DNA from: Hoeflea prorocentri
GTDB taxonomy: Bacteria; Pseudomonadota; Alphaproteobacteria; Rhizobiales; Rhizobiaceae
Length of the DNA: 64,000 nucleotides
NCBI RefSeq assembly: GCF_027944115.1
Contig: NZ_JAPJZI010000001.1
Span: 1,364,001 to 1,428,000, forward strand
Direction of reading: 5' to 3'
Numbering within the stretch: the stretch's first letter is position 1; each line of letters begins with the position of its first letter. The position numbers and the translations under genes were made by a program. Below the pieces are notes generated by a model. That model was not told the origin of the DNA, made no database searches, and worked only from the letters and a program-made list of their open reading frames with translations. Shown piece after piece: positions 1 to 7,855 of this stretch.

Positions 1-54
1 GGTGAGGGGCGCAAGCTGCTTGATGAGCTCAGGTCCGAGCTGACGACGGCCTGA
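1..54 (+). CDS. 3' end of an upstream gene (partial; possibly a MoxR/CoxD-type AAA+ ATPase)
   Basis: Only the last 17 codons and the TGA stop are inside the window (…KLLDELRSELTTA). Nothing in the fragment itself identifies the protein. The CoxE-like VWA gene follows directly, and in cox-type accessory operons that gene is normally preceded by a MoxR/CoxD AAA+ ATPase, so that identity is an inference from gene order. Confidence 0.5.
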   Translation, partial: GEGRKLLDELRSELTTA

Positions 55-155
55 GGAGCAACAAACGGAGGCTGGAGCTGGCCGCGCAAACCGGCATAGA
101 CAAACAAGCGCAGGACGGGCGACTGGCGGATAACATCGTCTATTTTGCCCGGGCG

Positions 156-1313
156 TTGCGCCGCGCCGGTATGCGCGTTGGACCGGCTGCGGTGACCGAT
201 GCCGTGGAAGCCGTGAAAGTTGCCGGGATCGGTTCGCGAGACGATTTTTACTGGACCCTGCATTCGATCTTCGTCAACCGGCATGAAGACCATGCGGTGT
301 TCGACGAGGCCTTCCGGCTGTTCTGGCGTTCCCGCGAGCTGGTGGAGAAGCTGATTGCCATGTTCTCTCCGGTGGCGATGGAGCGGCGGGAAAAGGAAAA
401 GCAGCGCAGCGGACAAACACGGGCCAGCCAGGCCTTTCAGAACCGCAACGAGCGGCCGCTGCAGAAGGACGAACCTGAAATAGAGGTGGACGCGCGTCTC
501 ACCAGTTCGGACAATGAGGTCCTGCGTAAAATGGACTTTGCGCAGATGACTGCAGAAGAGCTCGTGCAGGCCAAACAGGCACTCACACAGCTTCTGCTTC
601 CCGATGACCGGGTTGTCACGCGACGGTTCCGACCAAGCCGCAGGAATGTGCGAATTGATCCGCGCGCAACAATGCGCACGGCGCTGAAGACGGGCGGCGA
701 CCTCATTTTGCCCAGATTCCGCCAGCCAAAAACGGTTCATCCGCCCATTGTCGTTCTGGCCGATATTTCAGGCTCCATGAGCCAGTACACACGCATATTC
801 CTGCATTTCCTGCACGCGTTGACGGACAAACGGCGACGGGTTCACACCTTTCTCTTCGGCACGCGGCTGACGAATGTGACGCGGCAGATGCGCCATCGCG
901 ATCCGGACGATGCGCTGGAAGAGTGTTCGGCCATTGTGCAGGACTGGTCGGGTGGAACGCGGATTTCCGACACGCTGGCCGAGTTCAACCGGTTGTGGTC
1001 CCGCCGGGTTTTATCTCAGGGTGCGATCGTCCTGCTGATCAGCGATGGTCTTGAACGCGAGAGTGTTGATGATCTGCCGCTCCAGATGGAAAGGCTGCAG
1101 AAATCCTGCCGGAGACTGATCTGGCTCAATCCGCTTTTGCGGTTTGAGGGTTTTGAAGCCAAGGCGATGGGTGTGCGGGCGATGCTGCCGTATGTTGACG
1201 AGTTCCGCGCGGTGCACAATCTAGAAGCCCTATCGGATCTTGTTGCCGCACTCGATGGTGGGCGCGGCAGGGACAGCGATCCGCGGCGCTTCCTCAAGAG
1301 TGCCGGAATCTGA
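156..1313 (+). CDS. VWA domain-containing CoxE-like protein
   Basis: Member of the CoxE / VWA-containing family, which works with a MoxR-type AAA+ ATPase in maturing molybdenum hydroxylases such as CO dehydrogenase-like enzymes. The von Willebrand A domain lies in the C-terminal half. Its MIDAS motif is visible (VVLADISGSMS, about residue 200), followed by a metal-site threonine in GGTRISD. No signal peptide or membrane segment is seen. The start is uncertain: 156 is a TTG, but the same open frame runs upstream and encodes family-like sequence (GRLADNIVYFARALRRAG), so translation probably begins near 70-125 at a non-ATG codon. A purine-rich GGAGG lies at 67-71. The gene sits 2 bp before the XdhC N-terminal-domain gene and is probably in the same operon. 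Confidence 0.85.
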   Translation: MRRAGMRVGPAAVTDAVEAVKVAGIGSRDDFYWTLHSIFVNRHEDHAVFDEAFRLFWRSRELVEKLIAMFSPVAMERREKEKQRSGQTRASQAFQNRNERPLQKDEPEIEVDARLTSSDNEVLRKMDFAQMTAEELVQAKQALTQLLLPDDRVVTRRFRPSRRNVRIDPRATMRTALKTGGDLILPRFRQPKTVHPPIVVLADISGSMSQYTRIFLHFLHALTDKRRRVHTFLFGTRLTNVTRQMRHRDPDDALEECSAIVQDWSGGTRISDTLAEFNRLWSRRVLSQGAIVLLISDGLERESVDDLPLQMERLQKSCRRLIWLNPLLRFEGFEAKAMGVRAMLPYVDEFRAVHNLEALSDLVAALDGGRGRDSDPRRFLKSAGI

Positions 1314-1315
1314 TC

Positions 1316-1660
1316 TTGGAGGCGATGGCGATGGCTGAAACTGGCGAACAACTTGATCCGCTCATGGTTGCGCAACGCTGGTCCGGCGAGGGGCGGGAGG
1401 TTGCGGTTGCAACCGTCATAGACACCTGGGGCTCGGCGCCGCGTCCGGTGGGCAGCCACCTCGTGATTGACGCTGACGGCAATTTTCACGGATCGGTTTC
1501 CGGCGGATGCGTCGAAGGCGCGGTCGTCAGTGAGGCGATGGATATCATATCGGGCGGCAAACCGCGCATGCTTGAATTCGGGGTCGCCGATGAAACAGCC
1601 TGGGAGGTCGGGCTGTCCTGCGGCGGCCGCATCCGGGTCTTCGTGGAAAAACTGGGGTAA
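1316..1660 (+). CDS. XdhC family protein, N-terminal domain only
   Basis: A 114-residue protein matching the XdhC/CoxI N-terminal domain. XdhC-type proteins bind molybdenum cofactor, help insert its terminal sulfido ligand and deliver it to xanthine dehydrogenase-like enzymes. The conserved stretch WGSAPRPVGSHLVID…GSVSGGCVEGAVV is present, including the SGGCVE motif. The reading frame opens with TTG at 1316; ATGs at 1325 and 1331 are alternatives. It stops where the classical XdhC domain boundary would be, and the Rossmann half is encoded by the next gene, 3 bp downstream. A two-gene XdhC is common in rhizobia, so this is a split rather than damage. Confidence 0.85.
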   Translation: MEAMAMAETGEQLDPLMVAQRWSGEGREVAVATVIDTWGSAPRPVGSHLVIDADGNFHGSVSGGCVEGAVVSEAMDIISGGKPRMLEFGVADETAWEVGLSCGGRIRVFVEKLG

Positions 1661-1663
1661 CGC

Positions 1664-2356
1664 GTGGATATCGATCTGCTTAGCCAACTGAATGCAGAGC
1701 GTGCCGCGCGCCGTGCGGCCGTGCTGGTAACCGATCTCGCTGATGGAAGCAATACGCTTGTAAAGGAAGGCAAAGCGACTCCGGGCACACTGGGGCCGAT
1801 GGTGGAACGGGCGTTCCGAACCGGCAAGTCGGCTGCAGTCGAAGCCGATGGACGCCAGTATTTCATCAACGCCCATTTACCGCCGCCGCGTCTGGTGGTG
1901 ATCGGAGCCGTCCATATTTCGCAGGCGCTTGCGCCAATGGCAAAGATTGCCGGATTTGACCTGAGCGTCATCGATCCGAGAACGGCGTTCGCGACGAGCG
2001 AGCGGTTTGAGGGGGTGACGCTCCATGCGCAGTGGCCTGAGGAGGTCTTGCAGGCGCATCCGCTGGATCCGTTTACGGCGCTTGCTGCCGTGACGCACGA
2101 TCCCAAGATAGACGATGACGCCCTGAAAGCGGCGCTGGACGCCGGATGCTTTTATGTCGGCGCCCTTGGCAGCCGCAAAACCCATGCGAAGCGGGTGGCC
2201 AGACTTTCGGATATTGGCGTCACAGATGAGATGATTGCGCGGATCGCTTCCCCGATTGGTCTGGATATTGGTGCTTCGAGCCCGCAGGAAATTGCCGTTG
2301 CAATCCTTGCGGAGATTATTTCGGCCTTGCGGAAAAGACAGGTGGTAGGCAGTTGA
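1664..2356 (+). CDS. XdhC family protein, C-terminal Rossmann domain
   Basis: A 230-residue XdhC C-terminal (NAD-binding Rossmann-like) domain protein. Visible family features are the nucleotide-binding strand and turn LVVIGAVHISQALAPMA (near residue 75), the DPRTAFAT segment, and the C-terminal GALGSRKTHAKR and PIGLDIGASSPQEIAVAI motifs typical of XdhC. It starts with GTG at 1664, immediately after the N-terminal-domain gene. The stop overlaps the TTG start of the next gene (TTGA), implying translational coupling. Together with the preceding gene it would make one complete Moco chaperone. Its client hydroxylase is not in this window. Confidence 0.87.
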   Translation: MDIDLLSQLNAERAARRAAVLVTDLADGSNTLVKEGKATPGTLGPMVERAFRTGKSAAVEADGRQYFINAHLPPPRLVVIGAVHISQALAPMAKIAGFDLSVIDPRTAFATSERFEGVTLHAQWPEEVLQAHPLDPFTALAAVTHDPKIDDDALKAALDAGCFYVGALGSRKTHAKRVARLSDIGVTDEMIARIASPIGLDIGASSPQEIAVAILAEIISALRKRQVVGS

Positions 2357-3987
2357 AATTCGGACCGGTCTCAACAGCACAGGCAGTCGGCTGCGTGCTT
2401 GCCCATTCGTTGGTAGCGGGCAAGGTGCGGCTGAAGAAGGGACGGGTTCTTGACACGGAAGACGTCGCTGTGTTGGAGGGCGAGCACATTGAAGAGGTCG
2501 TCGTTGCCTGCCTTGAGCCCGGCGATATCGGTGAAGATCGTGCGGCTGAGGCGCTTGCCGAGGCACTTGACGTTCCGCAGATCAGGGCCGGACGGGCGGC
2601 CACCGGGCGGGTCAATCTGTTTGCCGACACAAACGGCCTTTTTCGTGCCGACGCCGAAATGGTCAACCGGTTCAACCGCATCGATCCGGCCATCACACTG
2701 GCGACCGTTGCCGACCATAGCCAGGTGAGCGCCGGCGAAATGGTGGCGACCATCAAGATTATCCCGCTTGCGGTTTCGGGCCAAAGCCTGAATGCCGCAC
2801 AGGATGTCATTTCGAAGCCGGGCATACTTGCGCTCCGCCCGTTCCAAAGGGCGCGTGTCGGACTGGTTGCAACAACTTTGCCATCGCTCAAACAGTCTGT
2901 CATGGACAAGACCGCACGGCTTTTGCAGACGCGCCTTGATGCGTCCGGAAGCGTGCTTGCGGCCGAAAAACGGGTGCGCCATGACGCTGCGGCGGTGGCC
3001 GATGCAGTGTCGAAAATCAAGTCAGAGTGCGATGTGATCGTCGCGTTCGGGGCATCGGCGATCGTGGACGGCGAGGATGTCATTCCGGCAGCTATCAAGC
3101 TCGCGGGCGGTGCTGTTGACCATGTAGGCATGCCGGTCGATCCCGGTAATCTTCTTGTGCTTGGGCATGTCGGGCCGGTTCCGGTGATCGGGGCGCCTGG
3201 ATGCGCGCGCAGTCCCAAGGAAAACGGATTTGACTGGGTGCTTGCCCGTATTCTGGCCGGTGAGACGCCTTCACCCGAGACGATTATGTCCATGGGTGTC
3301 GGCGGACTGTTGAAGGAAATTCCTACGAGGCCGCAGCCTAGGCTGAAAGGCGAAGGCGTCGATAAAGCCGATCTGCCGGTGGAGATCGTCGTTCTTGCCG
3401 CCGGGCGCGCCAGCCGTATGGCAGGTGCGTCAAAAGAGGACCCGCCCCACAAGCTTCTTGCCGAGTTCGACGGCGTACCGCTGCTGCGCAAATCATGTCA
3501 GGCGGCCCTGGCCAGCAAAGCTTCGGCGGTTACCGCCATTGTTGGCTATCGGGGTGAAGAGATGTCTTCGGTACTCGACGGTCTTGAAGTAACGGTCGTC
3601 GACAATCCTGACTTCGAGGAAGGCATGGCATCATCCCTGCGCCGTGGCGTGGCCTCACTGAACGAGCGAAGCGCCGGCGCGCTGATTATGTTGGCTGACA
3701 TGCCGGCTGTTGAAGCATCTCATCTGGATACGTTGATATCGGCGTTTCAAAATGTCGGCGGTGAAGCCGTTGTCCGTGCGGCGAGTGGTCAGGTGCGGGG
3801 TAACCCCGTAATCCTGCCACGTTCCGCCTTCGATGCCGTCATGCGCCTGGAAGGCGATACCGGCGCACGCCAGATCATCGCCGCGAGCGGTTTGCGGGTT
3901 GTTGATGTTGATATCGGGGATGCCGCTCTGGTCGATGTCGATACGCGTCAGGCTGTCATCGAAGCCGGCGGTGTACTCAGGAATTGA
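2353..3987 (+). CDS. MoeA-like molybdopterin-binding / MocA-like nucleotidyltransferase fusion
   Basis: A 544-residue two-domain protein. The N-terminal part (about 1-335) resembles MoeA/MoaB-type molybdopterin-binding proteins (FGASAIVDGEDVIPAAIK, then PVDPGNLLVLGHVG). The C-terminal part (about 343-544) is a MobA/MocA-type NTP transferase with the signature VVLAAGRASRMAG, a substrate lysine in HKLLAEFDG, and LADMPAV as the metal-binding aspartate region. The family adds CMP or GMP to molybdopterin; molybdenum hydroxylases of the xanthine oxidase/CODH type use the cytosine dinucleotide form. Translation starts at a TTG that overlaps the stop of the XdhC gene. It converges on metC with only 6 bp between the stops. 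Confidence 0.87.
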   Translation: MKFGPVSTAQAVGCVLAHSLVAGKVRLKKGRVLDTEDVAVLEGEHIEEVVVACLEPGDIGEDRAAEALAEALDVPQIRAGRAATGRVNLFADTNGLFRADAEMVNRFNRIDPAITLATVADHSQVSAGEMVATIKIIPLAVSGQSLNAAQDVISKPGILALRPFQRARVGLVATTLPSLKQSVMDKTARLLQTRLDASGSVLAAEKRVRHDAAAVADAVSKIKSECDVIVAFGASAIVDGEDVIPAAIKLAGGAVDHVGMPVDPGNLLVLGHVGPVPVIGAPGCARSPKENGFDWVLARILAGETPSPETIMSMGVGGLLKEIPTRPQPRLKGEGVDKADLPVEIVVLAAGRASRMAGASKEDPPHKLLAEFDGVPLLRKSCQAALASKASAVTAIVGYRGEEMSSVLDGLEVTVVDNPDFEEGMASSLRRGVASLNERSAGALIMLADMPAVEASHLDTLISAFQNVGGEAVVRAASGQVRGNPVILPRSAFDAVMRLEGDTGARQIIAASGLRVVDVDIGDAALVDVDTRQAVIEAGGVLRN

Positions 3988-3993
3988 GCCGCT

Positions 3994-5187
3994 TCAGGAA
4001 ATCTTCGCCGCAGCTTCCAGGCCACGATCAATATCGTCCAGAAGATCGGCAGCGTCCTCAAGGCCGATCTGCAGGCGCATGACGGGTCCTTCTTCCGGAG
4101 CTTTGGCGACGGTGCGGTCAGCAAGCGAAACTTGGACTGCCAGGCTCTCATAGCCACCCCAGGAATAACCCAGTCCGAAAATCTCAAGGGCGTCCAAAAA
4201 CGCGTGTGCCTTCGCGCGCTGCAGGTCGCGTGATGGTCCGCCGTCAAGAACGATCGAAAACAGCCCGCTTGCACCTTTGAAATCGCGTTTCCATAAATCG
4301 TGACCCGGAAAGTCCGGCAGGGCGGGGTGCAGCACGTTCGCTACGCCGTTTCGCCCCTGCAGCTTTTGGGCGATCTCAAGGGCGGTGTTTTGATGGCGTT
4401 CCAGCCTTACGCCCATGGTGCGCAACCCGCGAAGGACCTGATAGCAATCATCCGGGTTGCCGCAGGCGCCAAGGGCTGTGTAACCGTCACGCAAGCCCTG
4501 CCAGTACCGCTCATTGGCGGAAACAAGGCCCAGCAGTACGTCGGCATGGCCGCCCGGATATTTGGTTGCAGCGTGGATACTGATATCGACACCGAAATCG
4601 AGCGGCCGGAAGTAGAGCGGCGTTGCCCAGGTGTTGTCCATCATGACGATGGCATCCTGTTTGTGTGCGACGGCGGCAATGGCCGGTATATCCTGGATTT
4701 CCATGGTGTTTGAACCCGGCGACTCGGTAAACACCACTTTTGTATTGGGCTTCATCAGCGTTTCAATACCGGCGCCAATAAGCGGATCGTAATAGGTGAC
4801 CTCCACACCAAGCCGTTTCAGCATCGTGTCGCAGAAACGGCGGGTCGGGAAATAGACCGAATCGACGACAAGCATGTGGTCGCCGGAACCGAGGAATGAC
4901 AGCAGTGGAACCGTGATGGCAGCGAGGCCCGATGGAACGGCAATGGTGCCGGTCGATCCTTCAAGTTCATCGATCGCATCCGTCAAGGCATCGGACGTCG
5001 GCGTTCCATGGGTGCCATAGAGATACTTCTGATTTCCGCTCGCCATGGTTGCGGCATCTGGAAACAGCACAGTGGAGGCGCGCGCAATCGGAGGATTGAC
5101 AAAGCCATGGAATTCGAGCGGGTCGTTGCCGCAATGGGCGAGCCTTGTATTGTCGCCCCATTTCGACCGGTTTTCTGACTGTGCCAT
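3994..5187 (-). CDS. metC: Cystathionine beta-lyase
   Basis: A 397-residue PLP-dependent enzyme of the Cys/Met metabolism family. It cleaves cystathionine to homocysteine, pyruvate and ammonia in methionine synthesis, in the cytosol. The PLP lysine lies in the motif SIHAATKYPGGHADVLLG (around residue 208). Upstream are the cofactor-contact segment VMMDNTWATP and the N-terminal NPPIARASTVLFP stretch typical of beta-lyases. Length matches the family. Related gamma-synthases and gamma-lyases share this fold, so MetC is the best but not the only call. It is divergent from aapJ, with a 306-bp intergenic region. Confidence 0.88.
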   Translation of the reverse strand: MAQSENRSKWGDNTRLAHCGNDPLEFHGFVNPPIARASTVLFPDAATMASGNQKYLYGTHGTPTSDALTDAIDELEGSTGTIAVPSGLAAITVPLLSFLGSGDHMLVVDSVYFPTRRFCDTMLKRLGVEVTYYDPLIGAGIETLMKPNTKVVFTESPGSNTMEIQDIPAIAAVAHKQDAIVMMDNTWATPLYFRPLDFGVDISIHAATKYPGGHADVLLGLVSANERYWQGLRDGYTALGACGNPDDCYQVLRGLRTMGVRLERHQNTALEIAQKLQGRNGVANVLHPALPDFPGHDLWKRDFKGASGLFSIVLDGGPSRDLQRAKAHAFLDALEIFGLGYSWGGYESLAVQVSLADRTVAKAPEEGPVMRLQIGLEDAADLLDDIDRGLEAAAKIS

Positions 5188-5493
5188 TGGTTTTCCTGAC
5201 GTGTCTGTCTCGGCGTGTCGGTCTACACCGGCACCGGCGCAAGTGCAAAGGCCTCATTGGCCATAGATGCGGAAATATTGGATATTATGTCCAGATTTCC
5301 CTGCAACCCCGACGCGTTTAACCAAATCCGGGACGAATTGTCATATTTTGAACATATGGACTTGACCCGGAGCGGGAATTGGGAATGTGATACCCGTGTC
5401 GAGAGCGTGTCAAAAAAGAGCGGTATATTGACGCTGATAAAAAACACGCTCTCAGGGAGTGACAAAAACAGGGCAATCGAAAAGGTTATACAA
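5188..5493. other. Divergent metC / aapJ intergenic region
   Basis: About 306 bp that must hold the promoters for metC (leftward) and aapJ (rightward). An open frame continues upstream from aapJ to 5215, but it lacks protein-like composition and the signal peptide starts at 5494, so this is treated as leader. The clearest structure is a perfect inverted repeat at 5401-5453. A CTTGAC hexamer occurs near 5360 without a convincing -10 at 17 bp. Confidence 0.7.
5401..5453 (+). promoter_or_regulatory. Nested hairpin in the aapJ leader
   Basis: A perfect 10-bp inverted repeat (GAGAGCGTGT at 5401-5410 and ACACGCTCTC at 5444-5453) encloses 33 nt that contain a smaller AGCG…CGCT pairing. It ends about 40 nt before the aapJ ATG. 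There is no following T-run, so it is not an intrinsic terminator. In the transcript it would be a stable leader stem, possibly controlling translation or stability; function is inferred only from position. Confidence 0.5.
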
Positions 5494-6513
5494 ATGACAA
5501 GAAAAATCCTGTCGGCAATCGTCGGCACAGCGGTATTGAGTCTTGCGGCCGGTACCGCGTCAGCGGCGACCCTTGACGAAGTCAAGTCGAAAGGTTCGTT
5601 GCAGTGCGGCGTGAGCCAAGGCCTGCCGGGGTTCTCAAATCCGGATCAGGACGGCAACTGGACCGGTCTTGATGTCGATTTCTGCCGTGCAGTGGCTGCA
5701 GCGGTCTTTGGCGACGCATCAATGGTGAAGTTTACACCTCTGTCCGCCAAGGAGCGTTTCACGGCTCTGCAGTCAGGCGATATCGATGTTCTTTCGCGCA
5801 ACACCACCTGGACCATGAGCCGTGATACGGCGCTGGGTCTGAACTTCTCTGTCGTCAACTACTATGACGGGCAGGGCTTCATGGTTCGCAAGGAAATGGG
5901 CATCAATTCAGCTCTTGAGCTTTCCGGCGCGTCCATCTGCACGCAGACCGGCACCACGACGGAGCTGAACGTGGCAGACTATTTCCGGTCCAACAACATG
6001 GACTACGAACTGGTCGCTTTCGAAAAGAACGACGAAGTGGTTGCAGCCTATGATGCGGGGCGTTGCGACGTCTTTACCACGGACCAATCCGGCCTTTATG
6101 CAAACCGTCTGAAGCTTGCCGAGCCGGCAGCTCACGTCGTTCTGCCGGAAATCATCTCCAAGGAGCCGCTTGGTCCGGCAGTCCGTCAGGGCGACGACCA
6201 GTGGCTTAACGTCATCAAGTGGACCCACTTTGCGATGCTGAACGCAGAGCAGCTTGGCGTAACGTCCGCAAATGTCGATGAGATGAAAAACAGCGACAAC
6301 CCCTCGATCAAGCGGCTGCTTGGAACCGAGGGTGAGTTCGGTGGTGCCATCGGCCTCAGCAATGACTGGGCCTATAACATCATCAAAGAGGTCGGCAACT
6401 ATGCCGAGGCCTTCAACCGCAATGTTGGCCCGGACACGCCGCTGGCAATCGCCCGCGGCCTGAACGCCCAGTGGAACCAGGGCGGCCTGCAATACGGTCC
6501 GCCGATCCGCTAA
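5494..6513 (+). CDS. aapJ: General L-amino acid ABC transporter, periplasmic binding protein
   Basis: A 339-residue solute-binding protein of the polar amino-acid (family 3) type, first gene of an aapJQMP operon that imports a broad range of L-amino acids. Start chosen at ATG 5494 because it gives a clean Sec signal peptide (MTRKILSAIVGTAVLSLAAG, cleavage near TASA|ATLDEV). Family landmarks include LQCGVSQGLPGFS, LDVDFCRAVAAAVFG, ICTQTGTTTELN and the C-terminal WNQGGLQYGPPIR. A strong hairpin follows the stop before aapQ, as often seen after binding-protein genes that need more product than the permease genes. Confidence 0.95.
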   Translation: MTRKILSAIVGTAVLSLAAGTASAATLDEVKSKGSLQCGVSQGLPGFSNPDQDGNWTGLDVDFCRAVAAAVFGDASMVKFTPLSAKERFTALQSGDIDVLSRNTTWTMSRDTALGLNFSVVNYYDGQGFMVRKEMGINSALELSGASICTQTGTTTELNVADYFRSNNMDYELVAFEKNDEVVAAYDAGRCDVFTTDQSGLYANRLKLAEPAAHVVLPEIISKEPLGPAVRQGDDQWLNVIKWTHFAMLNAEQLGVTSANVDEMKNSDNPSIKRLLGTEGEFGGAIGLSNDWAYNIIKEVGNYAEAFNRNVGPDTPLAIARGLNAQWNQGGLQYGPPIR

Positions 6514-6521
6514 AGAAACAA

Positions 6522-6557
6522 AATGTGCCCGGCTTTCTCACGATCGCCGGGCACATT
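6522..6557 (+). promoter_or_regulatory. Intercistronic hairpin between aapJ and aapQ
   Basis: Perfect 12-bp inverted repeat, AATGTGCCCGGC at 6522-6533 and GCCGGGCACATT at 6546-6557, with a 12-nt loop, starting 8 nt after the aapJ stop. No T-run follows. A structure at this position typically protects the upstream message from 3' exonucleases or attenuates transcription, raising AapJ relative to the permease subunits. Confidence 0.6.
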
Positions 6558-6654
6558 GCCTAAATAATGAATGAACCCGCCGGAAAGGCGGGCGTGGGGA
6601 AAAGACAGGCCCGGCCGCCGATGGAGTTTCGGGGCACGGGTGGGAGATCACATA

Positions 6655-7851
6655 ATGGCTATGCAGGACGTTTCGCAGGGCGTCGGCCAGCCGAAGGTTG
6701 CTTTATTCAACGATCCGAAAATACGCGGCTGGGTCTATCAGGTCGTACTGCTCGTGATCATTGCATATCTGGCCGTTGTCGGCGTCCAGAACATGTTCGC
6801 AAACCTTGCGGCGCAGAACATTGCATCCGGCTTCGGGTTTATTGACCGGAACGCGGGATTCGCCATCAGCCAATCGCTGATTGAATACAACCAGGCGGAA
6901 TCAAGTTACGGGCGGGTTTATCTCGTCGGTCTGCTCAACACCATATCGGTGGCCTTTGTCGGAATAATCATCGCGACTATCCTTGGCTTTCTGATCGGCA
7001 TCGCCCGGCTGTCGCAGAACTATATCATCCGCCTTGTGGCCTCGGTCTATGTGGAAGTCTTCCGCAATATTCCCCTGCTGCTTCACATATTCATCTGGTA
7101 TTTCGGTGTCTTGCGCCTGTTGCCGGCGGCAAGAGAAAGCCTTGGGCTAGGCGCCTTCGGCATGATCAATATCCGCGGTTGGTTCGCGCCGAAACCCATT
7201 CCGCAGGATTTGTCATTTCTGACGTTCCTGGCGTTTGTCATTGGTATCGTTGCCACCGTGGTGATCTATTACTGGTCGCGGCAGCGTCAGATGAGGACAG
7301 GGCAGCAGTTCCCCATCGTCTGGACAGCTCTCGGACTGATCGTCGCCTTGCCGATTGTGGTCTTTGTCGTCACCGGAGCGCCGCTCGAATTCGAATATGC
7401 AGAGATGGGACGCTTCCGGCCGACCGGCGGCATGACAATCGTGCCTGAGTTCATTGCGCTGCTCTTGGCGCTTGCCTCCTATACGGCTGCTTTCATCGCG
7501 GAAATTGTCAGGGCGGGTATTCTGGCCGTCAACAAGGGACAGTCTGAAGCCTCACATGCGCTTGGTCTGCGCAACAGTCCGACTTTGCGGCTGGTGATCA
7601 TTCCTCAGGCCATGCGCGTGATCATACCGCCATTGACGAGCCAGTATCTCAATCTGACCAAGAACTCATCGTTGGCGGTGGCAATCGCCTATCCGGACCT
7701 GACCTCGGTTTTTGCCGGCACGGCGCTCAACCAGACGGGGCAGGCGGTTGAAATCCTTACGATGACGATGCTCACCTATCTGGCGCTGTCATTGCTCACC
7801 GCGGCGTTCATGAACTGGTATAACGCCCGTATGGCGCTGGTGGAGAGGTAA
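6655..7851 (+). CDS. aapQ: General L-amino acid ABC transporter permease AapQ
   Basis: A 398-residue integral membrane subunit of the HisM family. Start set at ATG 6655, which has a GGGAG Shine-Dalgarno about 10 nt upstream; the open frame from 6571 would add a non-hydrophobic tail unlike the family. It shows an N-terminal membrane segment (VYQVVLLVIIAYLAVV), a large periplasmic region, and the C-terminal permease domain. The ATPase-contact EAA-type loop is seen as SHALGLRNSPTLRLVIIPQA. It pairs with AapM, and its stop is 4 bp before aapM. Confidence 0.93.
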   Translation: MAMQDVSQGVGQPKVALFNDPKIRGWVYQVVLLVIIAYLAVVGVQNMFANLAAQNIASGFGFIDRNAGFAISQSLIEYNQAESSYGRVYLVGLLNTISVAFVGIIIATILGFLIGIARLSQNYIIRLVASVYVEVFRNIPLLLHIFIWYFGVLRLLPAARESLGLGAFGMINIRGWFAPKPIPQDLSFLTFLAFVIGIVATVVIYYWSRQRQMRTGQQFPIVWTALGLIVALPIVVFVVTGAPLEFEYAEMGRFRPTGGMTIVPEFIALLLALASYTAAFIAEIVRAGILAVNKGQSEASHALGLRNSPTLRLVIIPQAMRVIIPPLTSQYLNLTKNSSLAVAIAYPDLTSVFAGTALNQTGQAVEILTMTMLTYLALSLLTAAFMNWYNARMALVER

Positions 7852-7855
7852 GACG

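Noticed and set aside
1016-1876. Long leftward reading frame opposite the CoxE/XdhC genes
   Set aside because: It is the shadow of well-supported genes on the other strand and has no family features.
5358-5395. A vegetative promoter for aapJ starting at CTTGAC
   Set aside because: No acceptable -10 hexamer lies at the 16-18 bp spacing.
5215-5493. An N-terminal extension of AapJ
   Set aside because: The frame is open, but the signal peptide begins at 5494 and the upstream residues do not resemble the family; the DNA holds a leader hairpin.
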